From positions 168,529-232,528 of the forward strand of contig NW_026732994.1 in the NCBI RefSeq assembly GCF_028476545.1: 64,000 nucleotides of DNA. Direction: 5' to 3'. The position numbers were made by a program, and so were the translations under genes. The number at the start of each line of letters is the position of its first letter. Within the stretch, counting starts at the first letter, position 1. The notes under the pieces are model-generated. The model searched no databases. It worked only from the letters and a program-made list of their open reading frames with translations, and had not been told where the DNA came from. Below are positions 52,841 through 63,359 of the stretch, in pieces. The stretch is from Physella acuta. Its lineage: Eukaryota; Mollusca; Gastropoda; Physidae.

Positions 52841-55800
52841 TTACATCCTTGACAAACAATCAGCCACAACATTATCACTACCCTTAATGTGTGAAATTTC
52901 CAGATTAAAATTTTGGAAATATAAGCACCATCTCAATATTCTTTGATTTGTCTGTCCTAACTTAGAGGTAAATTTCAGGGGATCATGGTCAGAAAACACT
53001 CTGACTGGATTGGTTGAAGAAGAGACATAGACTTCAAAATGTTGTAATGATAAAACCAAAGCTAAAGCTTCTTTTTCAATAGTAGAATAATTCTTTTGGT
53101 TCTCATTTAACTTCCTGGAAAAAAAGGCAATGGGATGGTCAATTCCCATGTTGTCTTCTTGAAATAGGACTGAGCCAATGGCTAAGTTGCTAGCATCAAT
53201 GGCAAGTTTAAAGGGCTTGCTAAAATTTGGTGCAGCCATAACAGGAGCATTTGATAAAAATGACTTAATGGTTAAAAAAGCTTCTTGACATTTATTGGAC
53301 CATTCAAATTCAACACCCTTTTTCAATAATGCAGTAAGAGGTTCAGCAATTGCTGAAAAGTTTTGACAGAACCGCCTATAGTAACCAGCCATCCCAAGGA
53401 ACTTTTTGATCTCTTTACAATTTTTGGGAGGTGGTAACCTTACAATAGCATCTACTTTAGCTTCAATGGGCCGAACCTGGTTCGTTCCCACTTGATAACC
53501 CAAATAGGTAATTGAAGCTTTACAGAAATCACTTTTATGTAAGTTTACAGTAAAATTCACTTCAGACAATTTTCTAAAAAGGTTAGTCAACTGAACAATA
53601 TGTTCTTCAAAAGTATTAGAAAATACAACTATGTCATCTATGTAGGCCTCACATTGGTCTATGTCAGCAATGACAGAGTTAATGACCCTCTGGAAAGTTT
53701 GACCAGCATTTCGCATACCAAAGGGCATACGTTTGTATCTATAAAAACCATTAGGGGTTACAAAAGCAGATATTTCTTTTGCACGGTCAGATAATGGGAT
53801 TTGCCAGTATCCTGAAAGTAAATCAATTTTGGAAATTATCTTAGCCTGACCAACTTTATCAATAACGTCCTCTATCCGAGGTAAGGGATAGGAATCAGCT
53901 TTGGTGAGCGCATTCACCTTCCTAAAGTCGGTCACAAACCTGAAAGATCCACCGTCTTTCGGGACTAGGAGACATGGGGAACTCCAGTTGCTGAAACTGG
54001 GCTCAATGATATCATTCTTGAGCATATAATCAATTTCATCTTTTATCAAAGCAGCTTTTTCCGGGTTAACTCTATAGGGGTGTTGTTTAATGGGTTTTGC
54101 GTCACCAACGTCTACATCATGAGGTGGAACCTTCGCTTCTCTGGGGACATCCCCAAAAATAGAGGGAAATGTCTCAAATAATTGAGACAATCTATGGCTT
54201 TCCTCTGTGGACAAATGCATAAGGTGGACATTCAAATTATCTAAAAAGGAAGAATTTACCAATTTTGGGGGTTTCAATTTATCATGTATCACATCATCAG
54301 AAACATTTGAACATACAGGTAAAGTAATTTTAGCTGTGGAATGAACATTGTTACAATTATCATAATACTTTTTCAGTGAGTTGACATGATACACTGTCTG
54401 TTTCTTTCTTCTGTCGGGCGTATTGACAACATAGTTCAAATCACTTAATTTTGAATGCACAGTAAAGGGTCCACAATATCTCAAGGATAACGCATTGTTC
54501 AGATTAGGCACTAGCACAAGAACTTTGTCGCCTGGATTGAATGTTCGTTTACAAGAACTCTTATCATACAGTCCTTTCATTCTCACTTGGGCCTTTCTTA
54601 AGTTCTGGTGAGCCATTTCGCACACGGCTTTCAGTCGAACGTGAAAATCGTCGAAGTTTTCCACTGGATGATCACTGGTACCTGTCCAACGTTCGTGTAT
54701 CAGCTTCAGGGGGCCACGGACAGAATGTCCAAACACAAGTTGAAAAGGCGAGTAGCCTAAAGAGTCCTGGACACAGTCCCTCGCGGCGAAAATAATCCAA
54801 GGAACAGACTCATCCCATTGGGTGTTACTGTTAGCGAATGTCCTTAACATGGTTTTGAGGGTTTGGTGGAACCTCTCAAGTACGCCTTGAGACTGAGGGT
54901 GGTAGGCTGAGCTGGTGATGTGGGTAACGCCTAGCTTGGCTAGCGCTTCCTGAAAATGGTGACTGGTGAAGTTGCTGCCTTGATCTGTTTGCACGATCCT
55001 AGGTAATCCAAAGGTAGTGAAGAACCGGGTCATGGCTCTGACTACAGTCTTTGCCTTAATGTTCCGTAAGGGAATCGCCTCGGGAAAACGGGTACTTGAA
55101 CACATAAAGGTAAGTAGGTACTCGTTGCCCGCCTTGGTTTTAGGCAAGGGACCTACACAGTCCATGACGATTTTAGAAAAAGGTTCTTCTAATACAGGAA
55201 TCGGACTCAAAGGGGCCTTAGGAATTGTCTGGTTTGGCTTTCCGGCCAACTGACAGTTCGTGCAACTTCTACAGTAACGCGACACATCTTTTCTCATTTT
55301 GGGCCAAAAGAACAGTTCTTTGATCTTCGCCGTCGTTTTAGTGACACCTGGGTGCGCTGACATTGGATGGTCATGTGCCAGCTTAAGTATTTCATGCCGA
55401 TAAGGTGGAGGGATCCACAGCTGGTTTTTACCCAACCATGGTTCGGCCGGTGAGGCAATCACTGGTATAGCGCGACGAAAGAAGAGGCCGTTCTCGGCGA
55501 AATATTCTCCATCGTCAGATGATAGAGATTTTTCGACCGCTGCTTTGAGTTCCGCGTCGACTTGTTGAGCTTTAATGATGTCTTCCTGAGATATCCTCAG
55601 GGGTAAGCCCAGACTTGTATTTTCTGGAAGCATAGACTCCAGTTTGGGAGTCGAATTTCTTGACGATGACGGCGGGTGTGGTTCAGACGTTGTCTCAGCC
55701 AATTGCTTGGTCTGGCTTCTTGTCACCGCACATGCAGGATACAGTTCATAATCATTATCTGGAACTGTTGACGAAGGGTCTGAAACCGTACAGGGGTATA

Positions 55801-57478
55801 CTTTGCTTCCCGCAAGGTCATTCCCTAGAAGTAGGTGTACTCCTGGGACTGGAATACTATCTATCACACCTAAAATGACCTCACCTTCGACGAGATGATG
55901 TTTCAGGGCAAACTTGTGTAGAGGGACGACAGTAGATTTTGTCCCCACTCCCTGGATAATGGAAATCCTTCCGGTGTTCGTCTCTGGTGTAATGTCCATT
56001 GAACTTTTCAAAAGGAGTGATTGTGACGCTCCTGTGTCTCTTAGAACGGTGATATTCTTCTGAGACAACGGATCACCTGGTTTGCTAATGATGGCTTCGG
56101 CAATAAAAGATGAAAAGTCAACTTTTCTCGATCCCTCGAGATCGGTAGACTCGGAAGAAACTGGATGGTGGCGAGAACAGTCAAAATGTGACTGCACATA
56201 CTGTGTGGAGACTTGACTACCTTCTTGCGGACACTTAGGGTTAGAGTCCTTTAGAATTCTAGAGTTCATAGTTGAACTGGCTGCTTGAGGGGATAGAGCA
56301 TAGTGCGCGGAAGTACGCACCACCTCTCTGTTATTCTGAAGACGTTTGTAACAGTCCTTGACAAGATGCCCAGACCTTTTGCAGAACTGGCATACTGCTC
56401 GACGATTGAGAGTTGATCTTGGTTTCTCTCTGGACTGTGATGCCTTCAAATGTTGGCCAACAGGATGATTGCTGCCAAAAAGGGGAAGCACGGGGTTGAG
56501 GCGGTTACCTGACACTGGTGGTTTCTTATGCACCAACATATATGTGTCAGCCGACTCAGCAGCCTTCTGGATGTCAGTTATCTTGTTATCCAGAATGTGT
56601 AGTCGTATCTCTTCAGGCAGGGACGATAGGCATTCTTCCCTTAGGATAAGTGACCTGAGTTTCTCAAACTCAGAAACTTCCTCAGAGTGTAGCCACCTTG
56701 AGAATATTTTCTCCTTTTCAAAGAGAAATTCCACATATGATTGTGTGGGTAACTTGCGGAGTGTTCGGAATTTTGTCCGATAGGCCTCGGGCGTCAGTGC
56801 GTAGGCCTTTAAAATGGCAGTCTTGACCAAACTATAGTTATTTTGAACGTCGTGAGAGAGTGCCTGGTATGTTTTTGCAGCTTTCCCAGTAAGGACAGAG
56901 CTCAATAAAGCAGTAATGGAAGTTTCGGGCCATTCACATGTCTTCGCTAAACTCTCAAACGAGTTAAAGAAAACGACCAAATCTGTTTCATCAAATTTAG
57001 GAACTAATTTCCCAAATTTGGCAATCACTTGCCCTACCGACAACTTTTTTGGATCTACCAGAGAAGTGACATCACTAACTTGACCAAACTCTAATTCCAA
57101 CCTCCTCTTATCTAAAGCAATTTTAGCCTCTAACTCCTGTTTCTCTAAAGCAACTTTCTCCTTCTCTAGAGCAATTTTAGTTTCAAACTCCTTTTCTTTT
57201 AAAGCCTTCTCTAAAGCAACTTTCTCCTTCTCTAAAGCAATTCTAGCTTCTAATTCTACCTTCTCTAGAGTTTTCTCCTCGCGGAGTAACACATCCGCCA
57301 ACAAACTTTCATCAAATACTCCTTCATTAATGAAATGAACAACAATTTTATCTCTCAACACCTCTGACTTCTGCGTAACAGAATAATCCAATTTCAATTC
57401 CTTAACTACACTAACCAAAACTTTTCTACTCAACTTCTCGACCTCTTCAAAAGTAGGATTAGCCAAAAAAGACTCCAT
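52841..57478 (-). CDS. Gag-Pol of the Gmr1-type element (Gag-PR-INT-RT-RH)
   Basis: 1545 codons from ATG 57478 to TAA 52841. In order: Gag with a Lys/Glu-rich coiled coil (about residues 70-135, ALEKEKVALEK repeats) and a CCHC knuckle (CQFCKRSGHLVKDC); aspartic protease (LRDTGASQSLLL); integrase zinc finger (HPMSAHPG...CRSCTNC) and core (MDCVGPL, TDQGSNF, QSQGVLERFHQ); a GPF/Y-like module (CGPFTVHSKL); reverse transcriptase (YPLPRIEDV, YIDDIVVF); RNase H (AIDASNLAIGSVLFQ, FSDHDPL) up to the stop. Integrase ahead of RT is the group's distinguishing feature. Gag and Pol share one frame. Confidence 0.95.
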   Translation of the reverse strand: MESFLANPTFEEVEKLSRKVLVSVVKELKLDYSVTQKSEVLRDKIVVHFINEGVFDESLLADVLLREEKTLEKVELEARIALEKEKVALEKALKEKEFETKIALEKEKVALEKQELEAKIALDKRRLELEFGQVSDVTSLVDPKKLSVGQVIAKFGKLVPKFDETDLVVFFNSFESLAKTCEWPETSITALLSSVLTGKAAKTYQALSHDVQNNYSLVKTAILKAYALTPEAYRTKFRTLRKLPTQSYVEFLFEKEKIFSRWLHSEEVSEFEKLRSLILREECLSSLPEEIRLHILDNKITDIQKAAESADTYMLVHKKPPVSGNRLNPVLPLFGSNHPVGQHLKASQSREKPRSTLNRRAVCQFCKRSGHLVKDCYKRLQNNREVVRTSAHYALSPQAASSTMNSRILKDSNPKCPQEGSQVSTQYVQSHFDCSRHHPVSSESTDLEGSRKVDFSSFIAEAIISKPGDPLSQKNITVLRDTGASQSLLLKSSMDITPETNTGRISIIQGVGTKSTVVPLHKFALKHHLVEGEVILGVIDSIPVPGVHLLLGNDLAGSKVYPCTVSDPSSTVPDNDYELYPACAVTRSQTKQLAETTSEPHPPSSSRNSTPKLESMLPENTSLGLPLRISQEDIIKAQQVDAELKAAVEKSLSSDDGEYFAENGLFFRRAIPVIASPAEPWLGKNQLWIPPPYRHEILKLAHDHPMSAHPGVTKTTAKIKELFFWPKMRKDVSRYCRSCTNCQLAGKPNQTIPKAPLSPIPVLEEPFSKIVMDCVGPLPKTKAGNEYLLTFMCSSTRFPEAIPLRNIKAKTVVRAMTRFFTTFGLPRIVQTDQGSNFTSHHFQEALAKLGVTHITSSAYHPQSQGVLERFHQTLKTMLRTFANSNTQWDESVPWIIFAARDCVQDSLGYSPFQLVFGHSVRGPLKLIHERWTGTSDHPVENFDDFHVRLKAVCEMAHQNLRKAQVRMKGLYDKSSCKRTFNPGDKVLVLVPNLNNALSLRYCGPFTVHSKLSDLNYVVNTPDRRKKQTVYHVNSLKKYYDNCNNVHSTAKITLPVCSNVSDDVIHDKLKPPKLVNSSFLDNLNVHLMHLSTEESHRLSQLFETFPSIFGDVPREAKVPPHDVDVGDAKPIKQHPYRVNPEKAALIKDEIDYMLKNDIIEPSFSNWSSPCLLVPKDGGSFRFVTDFRKVNALTKADSYPLPRIEDVIDKVGQAKIISKIDLLSGYWQIPLSDRAKEISAFVTPNGFYRYKRMPFGMRNAGQTFQRVINSVIADIDQCEAYIDDIVVFSNTFEEHIVQLTNLFRKLSEVNFTVNLHKSDFCKASITYLGYQVGTNQVRPIEAKVDAIVRLPPPKNCKEIKKFLGMAGYYRRFCQNFSAIAEPLTALLKKGVEFEWSNKCQEAFLTIKSFLSNAPVMAAPNFSKPFKLAIDASNLAIGSVLFQEDNMGIDHPIAFFSRKLNENQKNYSTIEKEALALVLSLQHFEVYVSSSTNPVRVFSDHDPLKFTSKLGQTNQRILRWCLYFQNFNLEISHIKGSDNVVADCLSRM

Positions 57479-57704
57479 AACACTAACTTTCAAATCACAA
57501 CAAGCCTAGGTCCTTTAAATTAATACACAGCGTTGGGCCGTGTACTTGACCTCTAAATGTAGGACGTGACACGTCTGCTTATTTGACCTAGATACTCTAG
57601 CCTGAGCGCGCGTTGTAAGAACACTGCGCTACTGGATATAAAAACAACTAAATCCAACTAACCTTAGTATTCAACTGATATAACCAACAACTGGAACGAC
57701 AGAT

Positions 57705-57724
57705 TAAATCTCGGCGAGCTCCCA
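57705..57724 (-). promoter_or_regulatory. Probable primer-binding site
   Basis: Minus strand TGGGAGCTCGCCGAGATT, three bases inside the 5' LTR. It starts with the TGG that pairs with a tRNA CCA end; the tRNA was not recognised. Confidence 0.45.
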
Positions 57725-57727
57725 CTT

Positions 57728-58510
57728 TGTAACGTTAACCTATCTATCAGCCAAATAGAAGGAGAACGTCCCCGGATTCTTTTTTCGGGGTCATATGCAA
57801 ATACCTTACGGCCTAAGTGGATGAACACTTAACACAACGTCCCACTAGGGCTCGAAATTAATGTCTAGGGAAGCTAGTGATACTATTGTAATTAACATTC
57901 ATCCAATCTACATACGACCTTTTAATCAGCGAACTCAGTTGGGGCAGAACACAAAGATGAACTATATAAAATATTTAATGTATAAAGGATCAAAAACCCA
58001 ACTTACAAAATGCAGGCAAAAACACTATCACAGATTTCTACACTGTCTAAAAAACAGCCACAGACCACACAACACTGTTGTAGCTTCAGGAATTACTTAG
58101 CGACAAGTAATATTAAACTAGAAGACTAAATCACTTAAGAAAGCAAGGCACACACAGGTCTTAAGTACTCTCACGTTCAAATGGTCAGAGTCTATAGCCG
58201 GACAATATGGACGGCTGCCTGACCAAGGTAAAACTGCCTCGTAGACTGCCAGGTCAAGATAAACTGCCTCGTGTTGCGAGTGTGCAGTGCAATTAAAGAC
58301 TTCTGTGACAGGGGAGGTTATCCTCAACTCATGTCGCCATTGGTTGGGATAATCATCTGATCAGAATCATTCAATCAGATTTTAATGGAAAATTTCTATG
58401 TCTCAAACACCTTAATAAGTCAGTGGAAAAACCCCAGGTGTTACACCATCATTCCATATAAGGAATTATACAATGTCAAAATAAAAATGACTCGACCTAA
58501 GTAGGTCACA
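57728..58510 (-). repeat. 5' LTR of the Gmr1-type element
   Basis: 783 bp; no difference from the other LTR was noticed. Confidence 0.95.
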
Positions 58511-58873
58511 CCGCTAATTATGTAATTATTTTTTTTTTCTTAACACCAAAAACAAAGTAATAAAATGTAAATTCTTTCTTCTTAAGAATTTTTTTATTAA
58601 AGGGAAGTAACTGTGCAGTTAATACATTTCCGACACAATTTTAGAAATTTTATAAACGTCGATACACTTTTTAAAAATTTTATGTCGCGTTCATAATTGA
58701 AAATTATTCTTCTAAGTAAATGGAATGAAAATTGTTTTTAAAGACTTTCAATGGTAATTTTTTGACTCGTACATTTAGACTATGAGCACGATAAAAAATC
58801 TAACACTTAAATCCATAGAACTGTCAACGACAAACATATGCATTACATACAGAACTGAGTTTTATATATTAGA

Positions 58874-59943
58874 CTAGCCGTCCCGGCCAGGCCCTGCTCT
58901 GGCTTCTGTGAAAAACCTTTCTGTTAAAGACCATTACCTGTGTGTTTAGTAATCATCATAAACCCGGCATTGCCCACCCAAACCACAACCAACCAAAACC
59001 AAAACAACAAAACGCAAACATAACGCTAACACAATTACAAATACAAACGAAAACAAAAAACCTAACAACAAACCCAACCACAACCACAAACACCAATACA
59101 AACACAAAGAAAAAACAAACAAAAAAGCAAACGAAAACAAAAACCTAACAACAAACCCAACCACAAACACCAATACCAACAAAAAAAAAAAAAACAACGA
59201 AAAAGCAAACGAAAACAAACCAAATTCAAACGCAAAACCAACCAAAAACACAAATACAAACTCAAAAAAAAACAAAAAAACAAACAAAAACGAAAAAAGA
59301 AAGAACAAAAACGAACCAAATCAAAACGCAACCACTAACGCAAACCCACCTAAACACAAAGAAAACACTAACGCGAACATAAACGCCCGGGGCGGAATCA
59401 CCTGTTTTAGCTTAATGAACGACTATAGTACCCCAACTTATTCATAGTCTTTTGCACTCACTTAAACGAACGCGCCTGTTTCAATTTGATGAACAATTTT
59501 AATACTCCAAGCTTATCCGTAAAATACCTACAACATTTGCACTTGATCAATCCCCGCTAATTATGTAATTATTTTTTTTTCCCAACACCAAAACAAAGTA
59601 ATTAAAAAGTAAATTATTTTCGACTAATGCAATGATTTTATAAAGGGAAGTAATTGTGTTTTTCCTAATTTATCAAAGGGAAGTAAGTGCTATAGGACTA
59701 AATAAAGACATAATTAGAATTTTTGTAAAAGATGATATTTTTTTTAAAACTTGTGTTTAATGAACATGCCGACAATTATTACTGTAATTTGAAAAATGAA
59801 AATTATTTCCCAACACTTTCAATAGTAATTTTTTAGCTCATAAATTTAGACAAATGCGCACGATAATTTTCTAACTTTTAAATTCGTACAATTCCAACGA
59901 TATACAAATGCATTACATACAGAACTGAGCTTTATATATTAGA
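58874..59943 (-). mobile_element. Non-autonomous Helitron-like element 2
   Basis: 1070 bp, same TC...CTAG ends as element 1, joined to it without a gap (58873|58874), head to tail. It lacks most of the 140-bp repeat set. At 59554-59557 it keeps the unoccupied CCGC that element 1 has duplicated around the LTR element. Confidence 0.6.
58975..59390. repeat. A/C-only low-complexity tract, second copy
   Basis: Homologous to 50456-50865 with internal duplication of the CCAACCACAAACACCAATAC part. Confidence 0.85.
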
Positions 59944-60309
59944 TTCAGAAAGTGCAAATCAACTTACTATTCAAATGTAATGTAAAGATTTTAGCTATAT
60001 GTAGAAACGTCAACAACACACCATATGGACGGGCAACGCCGACTGAGAATAAGCCAACCAAGGAAAGGCCTACGGCAAAAAAAAAAACAAATAAAAAACC
60101 GCAAAACACAATGGTGTGCCTACATTTCTTTTTTAATCAATTTTTTACCTAACAAAAGTGGAGATTGCTGTACTAAATATTTTATAGTATTTTTACTTAT
60201 TGTTATAAACCATAATGCTTTTAAAGTTTATGATTATGCTACCAAAAAACGACAACAACACCTACAGTTTTAATTCTCTACAATTAAATCAAAATATTTC
60301 TTATAAGAT
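59944..60309. other. Middle part of the long foldback-like element
   Basis: Homologous to 26780-27460; no coding sequence. Confidence 0.55.
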
Positions 60310-60450
60310 TTTTGTGATTTTTTTTTTATTTCTGTGACTTTTTTTCCAATAAAATATTTACTTTGTGACTTTTTTCTGTGACTTTTTTTTTCTTAGCAAA
60401 AACTGACTTTTTTCTGTGTTGTTTTTTTCCCTCTGACTTTTTTCCGTTCA

Positions 60451-60530
60451 CCAAGTTTTCGGGGGCCGGACTAAATTTTCCGGGGGGGGGGGGGGTTGGG
60501 GCAGACACTGTTAAAAGTATGTTTTTATAT
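60451..60530. repeat. G-run repeat (family G)
   Basis: CCGGACTAAATTTTCCGGGG with a long G-run, then CAGACACTGTTAAAAGTATG, as in the copies at 22785 and 46368. Confidence 0.65.
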
Positions 60531-60719
60531 AAATTCTTTTTCGTTCGGTGGGAGTAAGATGCCTCAAATTTGAGCAACTTTTTTTTTTATTAAAAATCAT
60601 CAAAAATCATTATTTTCTGTTCGTCTCCTGCCTGTGTGACGCCAAGCGTCAAAAACGTGTCTTTTCGTACGAGCTCAGTCCACGTAAAAAAAAGTTGACG
60701 TTTGAATGTTATCCAGTCC

Positions 60720-60928
60720 TTCTGGCTCTTCACTTCCGGTTCGCCGGATGTGACCGGCTGAAGTTGGTGACGAGATGATACACGTGACAGCTGGTCCGGT
60801 TCTTGAAGCGACGACAGTCATCCGCCTCTGGCTGGCATTTTGTTTTTGTGTTCTATAAATAGTCTGGGTCGTTATTGTTGAGCTGCCTGCTCTTCTGTTT
60901 TTAAAACAGTCAAGCTACTTCCTATGGT
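60720..60928 (+). promoter_or_regulatory. Candidate promoter and first exon
   Basis: Less A+T-rich island with ACTTCCGGTTCGCCGGA (ETS-like) near 60730, CACGTGAC at about 60781, TATAAATAG at 60854-60862, and about 65 nt further CCTATG|GTAAGG (ATG 60924-60926), a start codon directly followed by a consensus splice donor. The spacing fits a TATA promoter with a short first exon encoding only Met. No second exon is seen before the window ends. Confidence 0.3.
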
Positions 60929-60952
60929 AAGGAAGTACACGAAAAAACACTA

Positions 60953-61060
<108 letters not shown>

Positions 61061-61610
61061 GTGTGTGTGTTTTTTGCGTGAATCTTCTCTGTATGTGTGT
61101 GTGTGTGGTGTGTGTGAATACGTGCATGCTATGTATGTGCTTTGTAAATGTAGTTATATATTTGTCCATCCATTTTTAAAGCTCATCTGTTGTTTTTTTG
61201 TTAAAGTAAACTGTATGCTCAATAATAACATACAATTCCACGGCAATAACCACCCTGACGTACACATTTAAAAAACGCTGCTGATACAATAGTAACCCAC
61301 TGTATTAGTATTGTGAACTGTGACGCTATCACTCAGGTACAAAACGATGTCCTTTACTCGTTCTTCACGAACTACACGACCCCATCTCTTTCTTTATTCT
61401 CGGTACTCACACTCTGCTTCAAAACGTTACTGACAAATTTGTGTAGGCCTATACATTGAAGAAAAGTACTTCCTCTTTTATCATACTCAATAGAGACACA
61501 TCTACTGCTATAAAATATGTTTATCCATACAAAAAAAAAAGATACTTTGCCTTTACATTTACATTCAATTCACATCAAAGAAAAGAAACTTTTGAAATAT
61601 TGCTCAGACT
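61061..61610. other. Unassigned
   Basis: No feature recognised. Confidence 0.35.
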
Positions 61611-61717
61611 AAATTTTCTCTACTACTGTAAAAAAAAAAATCCAATTTTTTAGTTAACCTTTAAACAATTTTTCTCTGCTGCTGTAAAAAAAAAATCCAA
61701 TTTTTTAGTTAACCTTC
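61611..61717. repeat. Two-copy tandem duplication
   Basis: About 57-bp unit around AAAAATCCAATTTTTTAGTT, present twice. Confidence 0.85.
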
Positions 61718-62620
61718 CTGAAACTTGGATCTCATCACGGGTCTCTTACAAGTTTGTGCACATATTTTGGCTGCAAATTAAAAGCATTGATCTCCCTTGG
61801 TCGTGTCCTGCGTTTGACTTAGGGGCAGACGACAACTTCTTTAAAACGTTTGCCCGGCGCGGTGAATGGTGGGAAAATTGAAAGCGAGGCTTCAGAGAGA
61901 CGCCTTTGGTGCGGACATGAGAAGAGTGTGGGGGTTGTGGGGTGGGGGGATGGTGGAGGATGTGACGAAAATGTCAATAAAAAATGTAAAATGTCGGTTG
62001 CTCACAAGTGACATCATATTTTTTTAAAAACATTTACAGTAGTGGCGGCAATGGGTGTTTTTGTGTATGTGTGTGTGTGTGTGTGGGGGGGGGGGGGTTA
62101 CACTTGTGACGAGCATGTGACTGAGTCATATCTTAAACTCCACTTCGCGATACTTCCTTTCATAAAATGAAGCAGTTAGGACCCTGGCTGAAAATATCGT
62201 TTGAAATTTCCCATGTTGTTTTGTTTTATTAACTTACTATTAAAATTAATAAAATCTGAAACAAGTTCACAATGACTGTAAATGGGAATAACCCCCAATC
62301 CTCTTTGAAATTGTAAGTCCAATAAAAAAAAAAAAGATTTTTCTAGTTTGCAGTCGATCAACCCTCCCCTTCCACCCCCCACCCCCCCCCCCCCCCCCCC
62401 CCCCTGCCAGACCTATCTTGAAAGAAAACGTTATGGACCAAATTAATCAGCGGGAAGCTTTAGGGGAGCTAAAAGCAAAGCAATCAATGTGACACTGGAG
62501 TCCACAATAGTTAATTACAGAAATTGTGTGATTGGGGTAGGGGGGGGGGGGTTGACTTACAGCTAGTCAGTCTGTCCTTAAACAATCCACTATACTTCTT
62601 CTTCTTCTTCTTCTTCGTTC
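61718..62620. other. Unassigned
   Basis: Contains a G-run (about 62084-62097) and a C-run (62383-62404). No coding sequence. Confidence 0.35.
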
Positions 62621-62639
62621 TTAATTATTAGTGTTGAAG

Positions 62640-62740
62640 GGGATCGAGATTTATCTGCCAGTGGGTTTGAACTCGAGACTTTGTTCGAATTTATCAACCA
62701 TGAGCTTTTTGCCGACTCGACCACGCCTCCAACACAATTA
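62640..62740 (-). repeat. tRNA-derived SINE copy (family S2)
   Basis: Reverse strand: GGCGTGGTCGAGTCGGCAAA (box A-like) and a diverged box B (AGTTCAAACCC). Pairs with the better copy at 62905-62993. Confidence 0.6.
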
Positions 62741-62904
62741 AGCGTTACGTGTCAATTGGTTATGCGCCATTGAGGCCATTGACTCCGATTTCAGCCTGCT
62801 TTTCTTTTTGGATTTGCTTCCATAGCCCTTTGTCCAACCAAGAACAAACTACAAGGCAGCAGTTGTTTAATTTTGGAGTTGTCTCTCCTAGAAGAGTGGC
62901 TGTC

Positions 62905-62993
62905 CCCAGCTAACGAGCCTCATCTGCCCGAGGGTTCGAACTCGAGACTTTTCGGTTTAGCAACCATGAGCTTTACCGACTCGACCACGCCGA
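62905..62993 (-). repeat. tRNA-derived SINE copy (family S2)
   Basis: Reverse strand: GGCGTGGTCGAGTCGGTAAA (box A) and GAGTTCGAACCC (box B) about 35 nt later, as in a tRNA head. Confidence 0.7.
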
Positions 62994-63179
62994 CCCCTAA
63001 TCCACTATAGGAATGTCCTTACATTCTCAACTCCATCGTAAAAGAAGTCTTCAAAAATTTCTCTCTAGAAAGTACACTATCAACACTAACCAAAAAAACA
63101 AAATGTGTCCCTTCTCTGACCGTAGTCGTCTGATTCATTCCAACAAAATCCCGCTCTGAAATACTCACAGGACACACAT

Positions 63180-63355
63180 CTAAACACACACACACACACT
63201 TCCACACACAGACACACACACAGACACACACTCAGACATTTTCACTTCCACATACAAACACACTCTCTCACACATACATGCTCACTTCGACACACATACA
63301 CACACACTTCCCACACACAGACACACTCACACACACACAGACATGCCCACTTCCC
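63180..63355. repeat. (CA)n-rich region
   Basis: Imperfect ACACACAC runs with ACTTCC spacers. Confidence 0.85.
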
Positions 63356-63359
63356 TACA

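Larger units (their letters stand above)
51526..58510 (-). mobile_element. Gmr1-type LTR retrotransposon, complete-looking
   Basis: 6985-bp element in reverse orientation, flanked by CCGC on both sides (51522-51525, 58511-58514). The 783-bp LTRs appear identical. A single long frame encodes Gag and Pol, with integrase before reverse transcriptase. This is a copia-like order with gypsy-type RT, the hallmark of the Gmr1 group. It looks whole and very recent, and lies within a Helitron-like element. Confidence 0.93.
50352..58873 (-). mobile_element. Non-autonomous Helitron-like element 1 (interrupted)
   Basis: On the minus strand it starts TCTAATATATAAA and ends GGGACGGCTAG, with the host A and T expected for A^T insertion. 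Helitrons start TC and end CTRR. A GCCAG...CTGGC hairpin lies just before the end. Inside are an A/C-only tract (50456-50865), a roughly 140-bp repeat set (50870-51360) and an LTR element at 51526-58510. No Rep/helicase sequence. Without the insertion it is about 1.53 kb. Confidence 0.6.
48718..60450. mobile_element. Foldback-like element, long copy disrupted by nested insertions
   Basis: Left arm about 48718-48905 and right arm about 60310-60450 are inverted arrays of GTCACAGGAAAAAAA. The middle, read around the insertions, follows the order of the short copy at 26622-27605 (GTCACAAATA..., GTATTAAATA, AGAAAGTGCAAATCAACTT, TTATAAACCATAATGCTTTT). Insertions: an R1 pair (48909-50323) and two Helitron-like elements (50352-59943), the first holding an LTR element. 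Confidence 0.6.

Noticed and set aside
62905-62993. True tRNA gene
   Set aside because: Box A and box B are present but no cloverleaf with a proper acceptor stem could be drawn; it is a SINE head.
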